Of a DNA stretch of 64,000 nucleotides, positions 31,862 to 44,592 are shown in pieces (the stretch's first letter is position 1; every line of letters begins with the position of its first letter). A model generated the notes under the pieces. That model made no database searches, had not been told where the DNA came from, and worked only from the letters and a program-made list of their open reading frames with translations. Source of the stretch: Cladobotryum mycophilum (Eukaryota > Ascomycota > Sordariomycetes > Hypocreales > Hypocreaceae); NCBI GenBank assembly GCA_036429605.1, contig CM071589.1, positions 5,332,001 through 5,396,000 on the forward strand, written 5' to 3'. A program made the position numbers and the translations under genes.

Positions 31862-32809
31862 TGATTGGTTGTGTTGAGTAGTTAGTTAATGAGTTTCATG
31901 ACCGATGTAGAAGGCCATCTAGACTACGGTTGCATACTACAGTAGTTGAGTCTTCCAACTAGCTGTGCAAGACCGATCTAGGCCTTACACTTTCACTTCA
32001 AACTTAGCAAACTAAGCCGTATTTAGCCAAATCTGGGATGCTAGTTATGTTCAGGATGCTCTCGAATAGACGGCTTTACCGCAACTTCCTTTTTCACTGC
32101 AATTTTAGCGCTGTCGGAGAACCTTGCGCTCTATCATGGAATATCTAGAGTTAGATTGGATCGCCTCACTTTTTTCCCCGTCTTTTCACTGCAATTTTAG
32201 TGCTTCTAGAGGACATGAGAGCGGAATCAATACTGCTCCAAATCCATGGATAGTATTTGACGATATCGCCTCAAGAAAGTCATACGCCTAGCCCAGTGTG
32301 CTCGGATTACTCACCGTGCTCTCGCTTTTTTTAAAAACGTTCTGACGGGGCAGTCTTTAAAGCTCCAATCTCGTCAATAGCTTGCTTATTGGTGTAAACC
32401 CCAGATTTATGAGCTGGCTTAAAAAGCTAATGTCTGTTTGTGTTGCAATGAATGATCCTGAGGATTCGGTGCGACGTCCGACTCATGTTTAGTCTCTGAG
32501 GTTGCGCTGCACTTAATTCCGTCAAATTCCACTTCTAACTCCGGCATATTAATTCCGCCTTAAAACTCAAGTTGATCCCGCTGTGTAGCATGAAATCGTA
32601 TAAATGACTGGGACTCAATTGTTTCGGTTGAATGCTCCCAAGAGACTGGGTATTGTGATATTGCCGTAAGACTTGAGACTAGGAATCATCATTCGAAGCA
32701 GCCTACATTTACTTCTCAAGGCTATTGATCCCAACTAGGTCTCACAGCAATTATATCATTTTTTATTATCTATTTACGATATTGAAAGCTGCCAGTCATC
32801 TCCTCCAAC
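31862..32809. other. intergenic spacer after the tRNA
   Basis: About 950 bp with no supported gene. Apart from an 18-bp direct repeat it shows no structure. It marks the change from housekeeping to accessory content. Confidence 0.55.
32091..32200. repeat. 18-bp direct repeat pair
   Basis: TTTTCACTGCAATTTTAG occurs exactly at 32091-32108 and 32183-32200, 92 bp apart, in the spacer downstream of the tRNA. Too short to assign to a mobile element. Confidence 0.8.
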
Positions 32810-33936
32810 ATGGCATCCAACTACACCAAGTGCCTGGTTTGGGGTAAAGGTAGCCCCTTGATCGCCACAGCCACCACAAGGCCCACCACTATCGAGCCTA
32901 CTGAAGTCATGATAAGAATCAAGGCTATTGCAATAAATCCGGCTGATTGCAAAATGATTGATCAAGGTCATAGAGTTACCGAATGGCCTTTCGTGCCAGG
33001 CCTGGATGGCGCTGGTGTCGTTGAGGCTGTTGGTGATAAAGTGAATAACTTTGCCTCTGGGGATAGGGTAACTGCATTGTTTGCGCCCGGAGATCGGGGT
33101 GGTTCGTACCAAGATCTTGCTGTGGTACAAGAGACGAGGGTGGCCAAAATTCCGACGGCCTGGTCGTTTGAGGATGCTGCAACTTTGGCGTACGTTTTCT
33201 CATTCTCCTCCGCAGCCATTTTGTTACTCTCGTCCTCGGCTGTCATGAAGATACGCATGTATCCTAGACTAACTTGTGTATGTTTAGTGTCTGTTACTAC
33301 ACCGGCATAGCGGCACTCGGAATTGGCCTGCAGAGTTCACTGCCATTTGTCGGGGACGGCCCGTTGACTGACTTCAAGCCATCTTCCGTCCTGGTCTTGG
33401 GCGGCAGCTCTGCCCTGAGTGCAGCAGTAATCCAACTTCTTCATCTTGCTCTCCCAGATTGCAGAATCTTGGCAACTAGTTCACCAAAGCATCATGATCA
33501 CATCACTAACAACTTGGGTGCCGATAAAGCCTTTGACCGGAATTCGACATCGCTGGTCGCAGACGTAAAAGTAGCAAGCCCAAGTTCTCGCGGCGTTGAT
33601 GCCATCATTGATGCTGTTGGCGCCGGTGCCACAGAACGATACATCTTTGAGACATTTGACCCAGATGGACCCCGAAGGTATGCACAAGTATGGACGGGCG
33701 ACGCCGAGATCCAGGTCCCCAGTGGCGTGAATTCGATGTTATTTAGGAGTCGCGATGTGCCCCAGCTGCAAGGGGCCGACAATATGATGCAGGCGTTGCA
33801 GACATTGCTTGAACAAGGCAAGTATAAGCTGCCACTTCCCGTGCAGAATGTAGGAAATGGACTTGGGGCTCTTGAAAGGGGGCTAGAACTGATGCGCAAG
33901 GGTGTGAGTGGAGAGAAGTTGGTGGTTACCGTATAG
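32810..33936 (+). CDS. zinc-independent medium-chain dehydrogenase/enoyl reductase (toxD-like)
   Basis: 342 residues; exons 32810-33189 and 33288-33936 (98-bp intron, GACTAAC branch point). A quinone-oxidoreductase/trans-enoyl-reductase member of the MDR superfamily. The GroES-like N-terminal domain has INPADCKMID, PFVPGLDGAGVVEAVG and GDRVTALFAPGDRGG. The Rossmann domain has SSVLVLGGSSALSAAVIQL near residue 165 and GADKAFD. The catalytic-zinc residues of alcohol dehydrogenases are absent, as in reductases of this group, which use NADPH to reduce activated double bonds. Many fungal copies sit near secondary-metabolism genes; no such backbone gene is seen here. Substrate unknown. Confidence 0.87.
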
Positions 33937-34076
33937 TACTTAGACGGTATCGTTGGGCAGACTTGCACTTGTCATCTCCTCAATCGGGGGTTATGAATGA
34001 GCAACCGGCGGTTGCAGTGGAGCAAGAAACCTTATGAAATACTTTTACATAATTAAACTTATTATTATAACCCCGT

Positions 34077-35598
34077 TTAATGTTCAATATGGGGATTGCT
34101 CTGAATAGCAGTGATGCTAGCTCCATATGTGGCTTCTGATGTACCCACGTCGTTATTTTCTATTCGTATTGAGTAGTCCGTCTGGACTGTTATCCCTCCA
34201 CTTGGACTCCCAGAGTCCCTCCTCACGATATGTTCGCTCGAGTCCATGCTTGCACTTTCTTCATCCTTGTCTATGATAGAGTACGGACCAGCTGGCCGCG
34301 GCTCGCGATCAACGCTGCGAAGGTCGGATAGAGGGATCTTGCCGCTGTGAACCGTGTGACTGCCGTTGCTGCGACCTCCCGGCGTTTGTCCCGATGAATC
34401 GTGACTGGCGTTCCAGGCCATGGACTTTATACCGAGGACGTGTACGCAAAAGAGACACCAGAACTCTTCCACCATCTTGAGCACCGTTGGTACGCAGGCG
34501 GAAATACAGGCAAAGTCAACTTCGAGCTGAGATACGAGGAGACCAGTGATATTACCATCTAGGGGGGCGTTAGTCATGATTCTCCTTATCCATGCGAACC
34601 ATGGTGATCTGCGGGGGAGATATGCTTACAGGTCAGATCGCCCTTTGAGTGGGCAGATGTGTATAGGCCGTAAAGACGCACAGCCCCGAGAACCGTCTCA
34701 CTTTAGAGTTGTCAGCAACGGGCAGATAAATGAGGGCACATTAGGCTTGGCAAGCCGTGATCGACTAACCCGACAGCTAGAGCGCTCATAATAGTCGCAA
34801 TGGCGTGCTTGCGCTTGTATGTGATGCTGGTTTCGTATTAGCATCTGTTGTCATGAAATACTCTTCGTGGCACTTACCTGGCAAACAACCACCAAGGCAG
34901 CACTGCCATGACAGCCGTGGCAGAGACGTTGATAGCAGCATGGGAGTACCAGAACGGCGGTAGAAAGAAACACTGGCTTTGGTCGAGGGTTTTGTTCCAG
35001 TTGCTGCGGAATGCGGTACCGCACTGGAAGACGGTGGCCAAGGAGGTGGCAAGGCAGTATAGCCCTATATAAAGGGCGAAGCACTTGCAGAAGAGATTGA
35101 AGCCGCGCATTTGAGGCATGGAGATGGCGAGAAGGAGGAATAGTGTTGCTATCTTGGCGATGCCGGACAGGAACTTGTACAACACTTGGTAGACGAAGAA
35201 CAGTTTGAGAACGGTATGAGCCTGTCTTGGACTCAAACTTGAGGTGTGAAGGCCGTCTCCCCAACGCACGCCGGCGTAACAGACGGCAGTCAAGGCTACA
35301 GCTATGGTCTAAAAGACATGTCAGTTTAGCTTTTCGTCACTCAAGCTTTCAAAAAGTAAAGCGAACTTACGTAGGAAACAACGACAGTGATGTCTGACAT
35401 CAAGATCCAGAATCTAGACTCGCCATACTGAAATTTTGTCGCCTTGGCTGGAGTTTTATATCGATATCGACCCCATAACCGCATGGCAACCACGATGGTC
35501 ATGAATACGAGAACGATAGAAACGGCGATGTCGAGTTCTTGCCCGCGCGGGTTGTCCAACACGGGCGGCTTCGTCGAAGTATTTGGCGCTGGAGGCAT
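34077..35598 (-). CDS. PTH11-type/rhodopsin-like integral membrane protein
   Basis: 422 residues from five exons (35598-35371, 35308-34878, 34826-34770, 34700-34630, 34558-34077); all phases fit, and exon 3 is only 57 nt. The protein has the fungal rhodopsin-domain layout with seven hydrophobic segments: DIAVSIVLVFMTIVVAM, FWILMSDITVVVSYV, VALTAVCYAGVRWG, LFFVYQVLYKFLSGIAKIAT, CFALYIGLYCLATSLATV, HAAINVSATAVMAVLPWW and, after KRKHAIATIMSALAVG, FACISACVPTVL. A long hydrophilic cytoplasmic tail follows (residues ~310-422). No N-terminal CFEM domain is present. Family members are orphan receptors linked to surface and host sensing in plant- and insect-associated fungi. Ligand unknown. Confidence 0.85.
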
Positions 35599-38494
35599 GG
35601 CTGGGAACTAGCCGTTCCCCTTGGATGAAGGGCTATAACCGTGCCGACGAAGAAGAGGAGAGGAGCAGAAACAACATGGAGCCCGACAAGGCTCTCTCGC
35701 CCGGAGTGATGAGGGCTAGTATAACAAAAAAACAGTTCACTTTGGATTCCTCAGCCCTTTGGGTATGCGACGTCCGTCGTAGTAGATCACAACATGAGAT
35801 GAAGTGCGCGCAAAGAAGGTCCCAGAGGATGTAAGTCTAAAAAAGACCACCACCCCTGGTCTAAAGACGTGCGTCTCCGCGAGTAGTTTGGCTTTGAAGG
35901 GGGCGCTGTTACGTTGGTGCTGGGTCTTGGTCTCGTTTTTTTTTTGAACCAACGCTTTCGATGAGGGAGGAAATTCCGAAATGGCATTCTGCATGTTTGC
36001 CCCACAGACTTGTCTCAGGAGCTCATTCAGGTCTGCCAATGGGGTCTCTTACAGACTCACCTTAATGAATCATGTTTACGGTAGGAAGAGGTACGGTAGC
36101 ATGCCGAGTCCTTTAGAGGCGCGCGAAGAATACCATGATGGAAGGAATAAGTTGGTTTCAAATGCTTCTCTACCGAACTTGCCCTGTCATGCCAGGAGCC
36201 TTTCAGTACCCCGGGTGTCGGTGTGTGTGTGTGTGTGACGCAGCACGTCACATTTACAGATGCTGGGATCAGTTGAGCAGAGTAAGACACGAGATGTACA
36301 AGTAGGTCCCCCTCCGTCAGCTGGAAAGGGCGGCCTCGGTAAGAAACAAGAGGGGAAGACACTGGCGATGCTTGGAACGAGGTAAAATAAAACAAACAAG
36401 AAGAGAGCATAAAGGCGAGTGAAACTGAACCTTGACGATCTGTTTCCAGGAGAACGGAATAACATGACGATCACTGCTGCTATCACGAATCTCTGCATAC
36501 CTTTACCACAAAAAAGTTTTCAGCTTGGCAGCATGATCGGCTCATCCTCCCTTCAATGCTTCAAAGTTGGTCGTCGTCAAGATGCCCTACCTACGTAGTT
36601 TGGGGGCCATTTTGAGAGAGGGGCGTGGCTTGACTAGCAGCAAGTCGAAATTTCATCAATAGATATCACTAAACCAAGATTGTTTCTCTTGGGGCAAGTT
36701 TCGCCTTTGGAGTGGCAACCATTAGATAGTGTGCCCGTTCTCAGCAAATTTAGATCCCGTTAGCGATGGCTGGACGGGCGCAAATGTTCCCGGTAAAGGC
36801 TTAACGTCCTGTGCCATGGAGTGGTGGAGCCGGATGATCGGTTCAGGAATGGTCTTGGCCATATGCTGATCCTTGCCCTGTCTATCCTTCAAGGGGGAGC
36901 CATTTTAGCCGACCTAGCCTGGGTCGCGTCGGAGGCGATCCGAACTCTCGGTCAGTGATTTGATGCAAAAATTGTCTTCCGGAGGCCTGTAAACAGAGAC
37001 GGAGTGACCCCATGTCATGCCCTCCCCCTCCAATTCGGTTGTTGTCTGTTACTTTCGATGCATTCCAGTCCAGGGGTGAGCAGAGCGGCGGCCAACAGTC
37101 GGGGTAATGTGAGGAGTGATAATCTTTGAGACACGCAGAATTCCAGCACCGGCACTCCAGCATGGTATCTGTGACATCTCCGTCAAGCTGAAATGCATCC
37201 TCTCAAATGCTCTTTAGCTAGTTCTCTCTTCTACTACTGGTGATTTGTATTATTTGCCTCTGCTCACATCTGCCGAGCCAAGGCAGAGGATGACAGTATG
37301 GCGGTACTGCGTAAGAGCTTGCTTGGGACGCCATCACACCAACGTCCATCCCCTGTCCAGGTCGGTTTAATCCCCGAAGCCGCCGTTTAACCAAGTTGGG
37401 CAAGCAGAGAGGCCAATGTTCCAACCGTACCATCACCCTTAATAAAAGCAATTTATTGGTACGAATGCCCAATAACTCGAATATATGAAATGGATGAGGA
37501 TACTCAAGAAGGAAACGATCGAGGTATGGGAACGATGGATACCTTCCAGAGCCGAGACAGTTGCAATACTTGGCAAACCAAAAAGCTATGCATGCAACGG
37601 CTCGGCTCGACTCCTTCAGTGGATATTGTATGAATGGATATAGGTATAAAAGCAAAAAGGCTTCCTTTGAATCGTCATGACTCGATGGCTTTCGGCCCTC
37701 GGCTTATTGCAGCGAAGGTTATTAGACCACGACTTTTTTTTTCATATCCTTTGCCGATCAAGCCTAAATGGACGTCAAGATGTGCTACAAGGACCTGTCG
37801 TCAAGACCTACACAGAGATGAACACAGGGGGCAACGAATATGGCGCTCATGTCAAATAAACCCAAGCCGGCATCCCTTCCAAATCAGCATCTTCTTCATA
37901 TAAAGAGGAGGCGCTCTAATCATCATTGCCAGGGCCCCCTCGAAACGATCACGGCCAACAGTCGGACACTCCAAGAGTTCTTGGGGGCCCCGAGAGTGGG
38001 TATCTTTAGTGACACATGGCGCAGCCAGTGCGGCGAGTGCAAGGATCTCTGAGCGCACCAGCACCCTGTCTGGACAAAGCTCCGTGGAGCTCCATGGGCG
38101 ATGCACTGTTTATCCTTCTGAAATGAATTTGTGTTGGTAGACAGATCAGACGCTGGAACCCATTTGCTGTGAAACTGATTCTGGTAAATTTGATCCGAAT
38201 GGCTTGGATTTGTAGTACGAACTGCTATTTGCCCATCCTGGGCCCATTCAGAATCCTCTTGCATGCAATGCTTTTCTTTTCTGCTGATCCATGGACCCTT
38301 TGATTTCGAATGTTGATGTGGACTCGTGTGTTCCAACGTTCTTGAATTCTTGCAGTGTCCCTTGCAGGCAGTCCACCCTGTTCAGCCAATCCCACCAAGC
38401 ATTCTGAGACAGTAAGAGTTGTGGCTCATTCCAACTTCACCATACGGGCAAAGAACCTGGGCTTGCAGTTCATTATTCAAGCGAAACAGCATCC
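35599..38494. other. large gene-free spacer
   Basis: About 2.9 kb upstream of both divergent flanking genes. It contains a (GT)n tract at 36221-36237 and several short open frames without domain, start context or splice logic. I see no supportable gene; an unrecognised small multi-exon gene cannot be excluded. Confidence 0.45.
36221..36237. repeat. (GT)n dinucleotide repeat
   Basis: Eight GT units in the long spacer. Confidence 0.85.
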
Positions 38495-40103
38495 ATGGCC
38501 GTCGACGATGTAGCGATTCCGGCCTCGAGCTCGTCGTATGAGCCGGAAAAGGATGCTGCTCTCGCCTCAAACGATGTCTCAGTCAGCGTCTCGTCCAGGA
38601 TGCCTGCCATCGATTCCATGGCGCAGTTCAGAGAGAAGCTGTGTTGGAAGCTCGATGTACATCTCCTGACGCCCATGTTCTTCCTCAACTTCCTGTCGCT
38701 GATGGGTCGTACAAACATTGGCGCCGCCTTGGTCCAAGGCCTGCCGCATGACCTGCATCTCGATGCGATCAAGGTCTTCCTGGCCATCACCATGCCGCTG
38801 GTCATGCTGATCCTGTTCGAGGTGCCGAGCAATTTACTTATGAAGTGGTTGGAGGTGAAGATGAACCTGAGCTACATGCGATATCTCAGTTTGATCACGG
38901 TTGGCTTGGGTAGGCAAATGAACATGCCCAAAAATAGTAGACGAAATGAGGGCTAATTAGTTGTCATAGGCGTCGTGACCCTGGGCCAGGCGTTTGACAA
39001 GACATACGGCGCTCTGCTGGGAACGCGATTTGTCGTCGGCATTTTCGATGCGGGCCTCATACCCGGTTGTGTCTTTGTTCTGTCACTTTACTACCCTTCC
39101 ATCCACATGCAGTGGCGCATGTCCATGCTCATGGTAGCCAACATTGTCAGCAACATCGTCTCTAATATCTTGGCCTTTGCCATTGCCGAGATCAAGGACC
39201 ATAATGGCTGGCATGGCTGGCGCTGGATCTTCTTGGTTGAGGGATGTCTTACCATCACCATCGGATTGATCTGTTGTTATAGTGATGTCGGTCGCCCGGA
39301 AAAGTCGACGTTCTTGACACAAGAGGAGAAGGATGTCATCGCCAACATTGTTGAGTCGCGTGTTTCTACTATTGGGCTGGTTGCTGAGTGGAAGACTTTC
39401 TTCGGCAATGTTCTCAATTATGTTTGGGCATCACTCTATGTGCTTACCTGCTCGACTACGTATTCTGTTGCCATTTTTGCTCCATCGTTTGTCAAGGCTT
39501 TCCATCCCGAGATGACCACACCTCAGATTCAAGGCCAGGTTGTTCCGATATTTGTCGTATCTGCCGTTGCTTGCTTATTGGTAGCATGGCTGGCTGATCG
39601 CACGAATCACCGTTCTGGTTTCGCCATCATAGGTTACATCTTCACTGTGAGTGCTGTTACATATCTATTTAGATTTCCTACGTTTAACATTGCATGTGGT
39701 CTAGATTATCGGCTACGCTATCCTGCGTTTCCCTAAGGAATTTGGTTCGTCCGTTTTGATGCTTGGGCTCTATTTTATCTCCATTGGCACTTTCAGCTCA
39801 TTACCAATGGTCTGGACACTGACATCGCTTAATCTTGCCACGCCGACTCAAAAGGCCATAGGATCAGGCTTTGTAATCGGCGTTGGCAATGTTGGCGGCT
39901 TCGTTTCTGCTTGGATATTTCGGACCTCGGAGGGGCCCTACTACTCTGCCGGCATGACTGATGCTCTCATCCTGACCTGTGTCGCTGCCGGACTAACTGC
40001 TGTCACTTGGACCTACATCGAGTGGCACAACAAGCGACTCGGTAGTGCCTCTGACAGGATTGACATTTTGAGTAGTGGAGTTGTGTTCAGGTATCGGTCG
40101 TAG
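38495..40103 (+). CDS. MFS transporter, Dal5/allantoate permease family
   Basis: 496 residues; exons 38495-38909, 38970-39646, 39705-40103. Anion:cation symporter type of the major facilitator superfamily, plasma membrane, importing small carboxylates, vitamins or ureides. After a ~45-residue cytosolic tail come paired bundles of hydrophobic helices. Family marks are KLDVHLLTPMFFLNFLSLMGRTNIG (shown in part), FEVPSNLLMKW, GTRFVVGIFDAGLIPGCVF, YYPSIHMQWRMSML and GWRWIFLVEGCLTI. The last exon ends at 40103 with a short hydrophilic tail. The substrate cannot be inferred. It stands alone, 5 kb from the FAD-monooxygenase/CGS pair. Confidence 0.92.
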
Positions 40104-41067
40104 TCTGAACATTCCTGGGCCTGCTACCACAGATGGCATTCCAACCAGCGAAATGTCTCATGTATGCAATTATCTAACGATATTCTTTCAACCTATTCAA
40201 GTATATAACTTTAGTAAAGCAATTCATGGTTTTGTATATATGACAGTACAAGAACATAAAGCATCACGACTGAGTCTAGCAGAGATTCAGCAATCGCTTC
40301 ATCTACTTTGCACGTCCAACTGGGTCTTTTTGCTTGATCAAGAGTGCCAGCTTGGACACTTCATTTAAGCCCATTGTACAGTGGTAACTGCTTCCATATA
40401 ATGGTGAGATCATGAGCCAGACCATGTTCACATCAACACATTATGCTACAAGACTCGTCATTTCCTTGTTGTTACTCGGGTTTATGACTACTCTAATTGT
40501 TGCGCCACCCGGAATCCATTCGACATCTGTGAGCCTATAGCAGAATTGAATGGTCTTGTTGAAAGGAAAGGGTTATATCACTCGGGCTGTGGACAGTTCA
40601 CTGGATTTTCCCTTGTGCCATGTATAATTGATGAGTTTGTGGAAGATACTAAGATGTAATAGTACAAAATTCAGTGATCCTTCTATAGAAAATTCTATGG
40701 AAAGACCTGTGACACGGTGCAGGCCTTTAAAATAGTGTTGAATATATAGGTTAAGATAGTAGCATAATGATATGCGCACAGCCAAGAGCAAGGACAGAAC
40801 GACGCAAGAATAGCAAAATAGCTTTCAACAGACAAAATCCATACTTTGCTACCAACTGCAAAATACGTAACCATAAATATTGAAACGAGATCACTCGCTG
40901 CGGTGACCCCTGGAAGCGAGGTTCTGGTTAACGCAAGCTGTCGGGCTGAGGAAGGCTTTCTTCAAAGCTGCGCCGAGTTCCATATCATTCTCGATTAATT
41001 AGAATTTATTGAAACGCACCGAACAAGTCCCGAGTCCTGCGCAATACCGTTAGCTTATGGATCGACA
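40104..41067. other. convergent 3' spacer
   Basis: Between the MFS gene and the small secreted-protein gene. AT-rich, with no coding signal. Confidence 0.55.
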
Positions 41068-41346
41068 TCATCTCCGTTTCAAGCGTCCACGTACGAGGCC
41101 CTTGAGACAGCACGCCTGAAGAGAGGGGTCATCCGGCTCAGGAGGATTCACGGTAATCGTAGGGTGGCAATAGACAGTCAAATCATAGTCTGTAATATCT
41201 CGATTAACAGTCTCTGAGTTACAGTAAAACTCTAGGCCGCTGATACAGTCGCTGTTAAGGAGGCTACGGCCATCTATTGAAGATGCAGTTGGTACTGCGG
41301 TGGCTAGGGCGGCGAGAGCCAGGATGACGGAACCGATGGCATACAT
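41068..41346 (-). CDS. small secreted cysteine-containing protein (candidate effector)
   Basis: A 92-residue open frame. The start MYAIGSVILALAALATAVP is a clear signal peptide, likely cleaved after residue 17-22. The mature part has five cysteines (SDC, FYC, VYC and a CC pair) and ends with a very basic RGRLKRR. No family is recognised. Short length, secretion signal and cysteines are the usual criteria for fungal small secreted proteins; the odd cysteine number could mean a missed splice near the end. Unspliced as shown. Confidence 0.6.
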   Translation of the reverse strand: MYAIGSVILALAALATAVPTASSIDGRSLLNSDCISGLEFYCNSETVNRDITDYDLTVYCHPTITVNPPEPDDPSLQACCLKGLVRGRLKRR

Positions 41347-43082
41347 TTTGGGAATGAAAAGCTTGTGGGGACTGTTGTATAACGATTTTAATAGGTTGCT
41401 AGAGTTGAGGTCTGCGATGAAGAACGATTTGGGGGGACTTTGGAGGGACGTGGTGAGTATTTATATCCATAGCCCCAGGGCGGGACATGGCTCTGTCACC
41501 ACCGGAAACACGCAGCGTTCCCCCAAGATGTTGGAGAACAAGCAGTGGAGATGCGCCCCCTTGCTACAACATCAAACTCTATGCACGGAGTGATCCATGG
41601 CGAGTTTTGCGCCAGTTCCAGATCAGTAATTGATCCATGGCCATCCGCCGTATCAACGACTACAGAGAAAGACATTCTTCTTAGAAAGCAACTAATTACT
41701 CAGACCGACACCGGAAACCTGATATTTTGGCTACGGATGTCTGCCTCTGGTGCTGGCTATTGGAGTGTGCTCGTGTGAATGTCTCGCATCCCCCAAACTC
41801 TTAGTTCCATGCAAGGGATGATACTCGGTAGCGATCGGGGTTTGGGGCTACAGCTCTATAACCTATCCCAGCCATTCATTACGAAAGTAAAACGGCACGA
41901 CAAGTCGAGTGTCATCTTTGTTTGGGTTGAGTGGCTTCCGGTTAACATTTGAGCGGGGTTATTGTGATCTCACTTGAGCTGAGAGTGTTTTCCGGTGGCG
42001 TCGTGGCCGGCACGAGAGGATACACCGCCACGTACCGCAATACCGGAAATGGCATTCTTACCATCTGATCTTGCATAAAGGAGTGCTATAACACACAGTG
42101 TCGGCATTTGGGCCGTCATAAAAGCCACACAGCTCGCAAGTGGAGGGTCAGACGAAAGATCATGGCTTTCTACAATACTGGTTACTGGCGATGCCAGAAT
42201 TGGAGCTTGAGCAAGCTATCGACATACATTCATTCATCATGCCATATATCACACAATACACAAGCGTGCCCTCCAAGATATAAGTCAGTCTTGATGCTTC
42301 AAACTAGGCCATACCTCATACAGGGTGCGTCTTGACTACCTTGCAAGATATATCTGCTACCGATGCATCTATCATGCTGGAAGCTGTAGGTTTTTATTGG
42401 AAGCCATGGAACCAGTACCATTCTCCGATATAGATTGTGCTATTGTCGTGTGATTCTGGTTCATCCACCTTGTACAGTCCGAACGACGAGAAGGGTTGTA
42501 ATTCACTTTAGAAGGGCATTTTATAAGCGCCACGAATGGCTTCATACCTGTCAGCGGAGGGCAAGCTCAAAGCCTTACCCTTTTCAGTCATACATTGTAG
42601 CTGTTCAGCATGGCTGCACCATGCATATCAGTTTTCCTTGGTATTTTCCGGGCCGACGCGCAGTTCAAGTTTGGGCAACACAGGACGAAACAGAGGAGCA
42701 CTCAAGTTAAATGCAAGGCGAGTTGACCTGGGGCGGAAGCTCGCTAAAGCAGCCTTACATGCACACTTACTTCTTCTTATGGACTAGTCATTGTGTCTCG
42801 TATCTCACTGGTCGGTACGGGTTTCAATCCTCGCTCGCCTCTGACAAGGGTCACCTCCAACAGCATCACTAGGGTTGCCGATACTCCGTACATCCATGAA
42901 TATCCCTCCCGCCCCGGCCCACATTTCCATCCAAGCCGTTCGATCTTTTCCTTCTACGGAGACAGAACAGCAGCAGCCACCTTATAAAGATACCGGGGGG
43001 AAGAATGCTCAACAAGGAAACATAATAAGAAGAGCTGCAAATACATCTATACACAGTCATAAAATACTACTCTCATTCGAGG
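41347..43082. other. spacer between secreted-protein gene and FAD monooxygenase
   Basis: About 1.7 kb. TGATCCATGGC is repeated at 41591-41601 and 41631-41641. Short open frames at 42108-42790 show no convincing protein. It presumably holds both promoters. Confidence 0.5.
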
Positions 43083-44407
43083 ATGGGTGATTCACTGCCT
43101 GATACCTCATCTCTGGATGTCTTTCGCATTGCTATAATCGGCTCCGGGCCCATCGGCAAACTGCTGGCCTGTTCCGCAGCACCGCATCCTCGGATTCAAT
43201 TTGTGCAGTATGAAGCCGATGTGCTACCTCTGCGGCCGTCGTTCGGCTACGGAGTTGGACCACAGACTCTACACGCAGCAAAGGTACTTAACCCAGAGTT
43301 CGGCGAGAAGCTTGTGGAGAAGTGCTATATATCGCGCACTTGGATGCAATGGTGGCATGCCGGCGAGGAGGACCGACTCATTGCTAATTTGGAAGTGCCG
43401 GAGGACAGGGTGTTTGGGCGTGTAGGCCGGGAAGAGCTCATGACTCTGCTGGATGACATGCTGCCCGAGGGGATGAGCAAAGATGAGATTCAGTATGGCA
43501 AGCGACTGGTTGATGCGCGCAGTATCGCTCCACAACAAGCTGAACTTGTATTTCAGGATGGCACAAAGGATATCGTCAACGCTGTGTGGGCTGCAGACGG
43601 CGTGAATTCGGTCTGCCGAAAGTTGGTCCAGGGAGATGCTTTCCGACCGCCCAGTTACACGGGATTCCTTGTGTTTCGTGGAAAGGTGGACGCGACAAAG
43701 GTAGCGGAGCAAGTTGGTGAATCGTTCGCAAACGATGCATTCATGTTCGTCGGCGTCAAGGGCTGGCACATCCTCATCTTCCCCATCGAGGATGACAAAT
43801 TCACCAATGTTGCAGCATTTTGCATGGAACCCGAGCAAAGGAGATTGGGGCGGACTGTTAAAGTCACCATGGACGAGCTATTAAGCTATTTCCCAGGGCG
43901 GAATGCCAAAGTAGATACCCTACTCAAGGTAGGAAACCGACCCATATGGGGTATAGATGATGTGGTAGCTGACACCGGGCGTAGCTCGTGCAAACCGATG
44001 CAGTTGGTGGCTGCCAACGCCTTGAGATCACACACACGGAGAAGCTCGAGACGCTTGTGAACCCTGAGCTCTGCATGACGACCTTTGGCGACGCAGCGAA
44101 CGCAATGACGCCGCACATCGCTGGCTCCATGTCTTGCGGCGTCATAGGCTGTGCGATTTTCCTGCACGAAGAATGGAATCCACGTGTATCCTCGGGCCAG
44201 ATTTCTGTGGATGCGTCGAATGCTGAGATTGCGGCTGCCCTGGTTGAGGCGTCGCAGGCATATGAGGCGAAGCATCTCCCGTTGGCTCAGACGCTTGTTG
44301 ATATGTCGGCGCAGCAAGGCCCTCTCTGGAGCGGAGGAATCACAGATGTTGCGACGTTGCGAGAGAGACCACTATTTCTATGGCATTCGGCGGATGATAT
44401 GAATTGA
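43083..44407 (+). CDS. FAD-dependent monooxygenase (class A flavoprotein)
   Basis: 423 residues; exons 43083-43950 and 44004-44407. The 53-bp intron (donor GTATAG, GCTGAC branch point, acceptor GCAG) joins PIW to VGGCQRLEITHTEK in frame. The three flavoprotein-hydroxylase signatures are intact: the dinucleotide loop IIGSGPIGKLLA near residue 19, the DG motif WAADGVNSVCRKL near 170 and the GD motif TFGDAANAMTPHIAGSM near 325. Such enzymes use NAD(P)H and oxygen to hydroxylate small organic substrates, often in secondary or aromatic metabolism. No membrane anchor. Its 3' end faces the cystathionine gamma-synthase gene, only 185 bp away. Substrate unknown. Confidence 0.88.
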
Positions 44408-44592
44408 TCAAGTCCATGCCAGGCAATAGTCTAACTTGTAGTCGCCACTCATCATCACGATCCTCTTCTTCATTCTGTGACAAACACGTTTCTGTGCGAC
44501 ATCGTTCATTAGCTGCTGTATAACATTCGAGTCGGAATTAGTAGACTTTAGATGAACATCATTGCATTGGATCTATCCTAGTCTTGATTGTT

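Noticed and set aside
32091..32200. Remnant of a transposon between the tRNA and the reductase gene
   Set aside because: Only an 18-bp direct repeat, without inverted ends, target duplication or coding remains.
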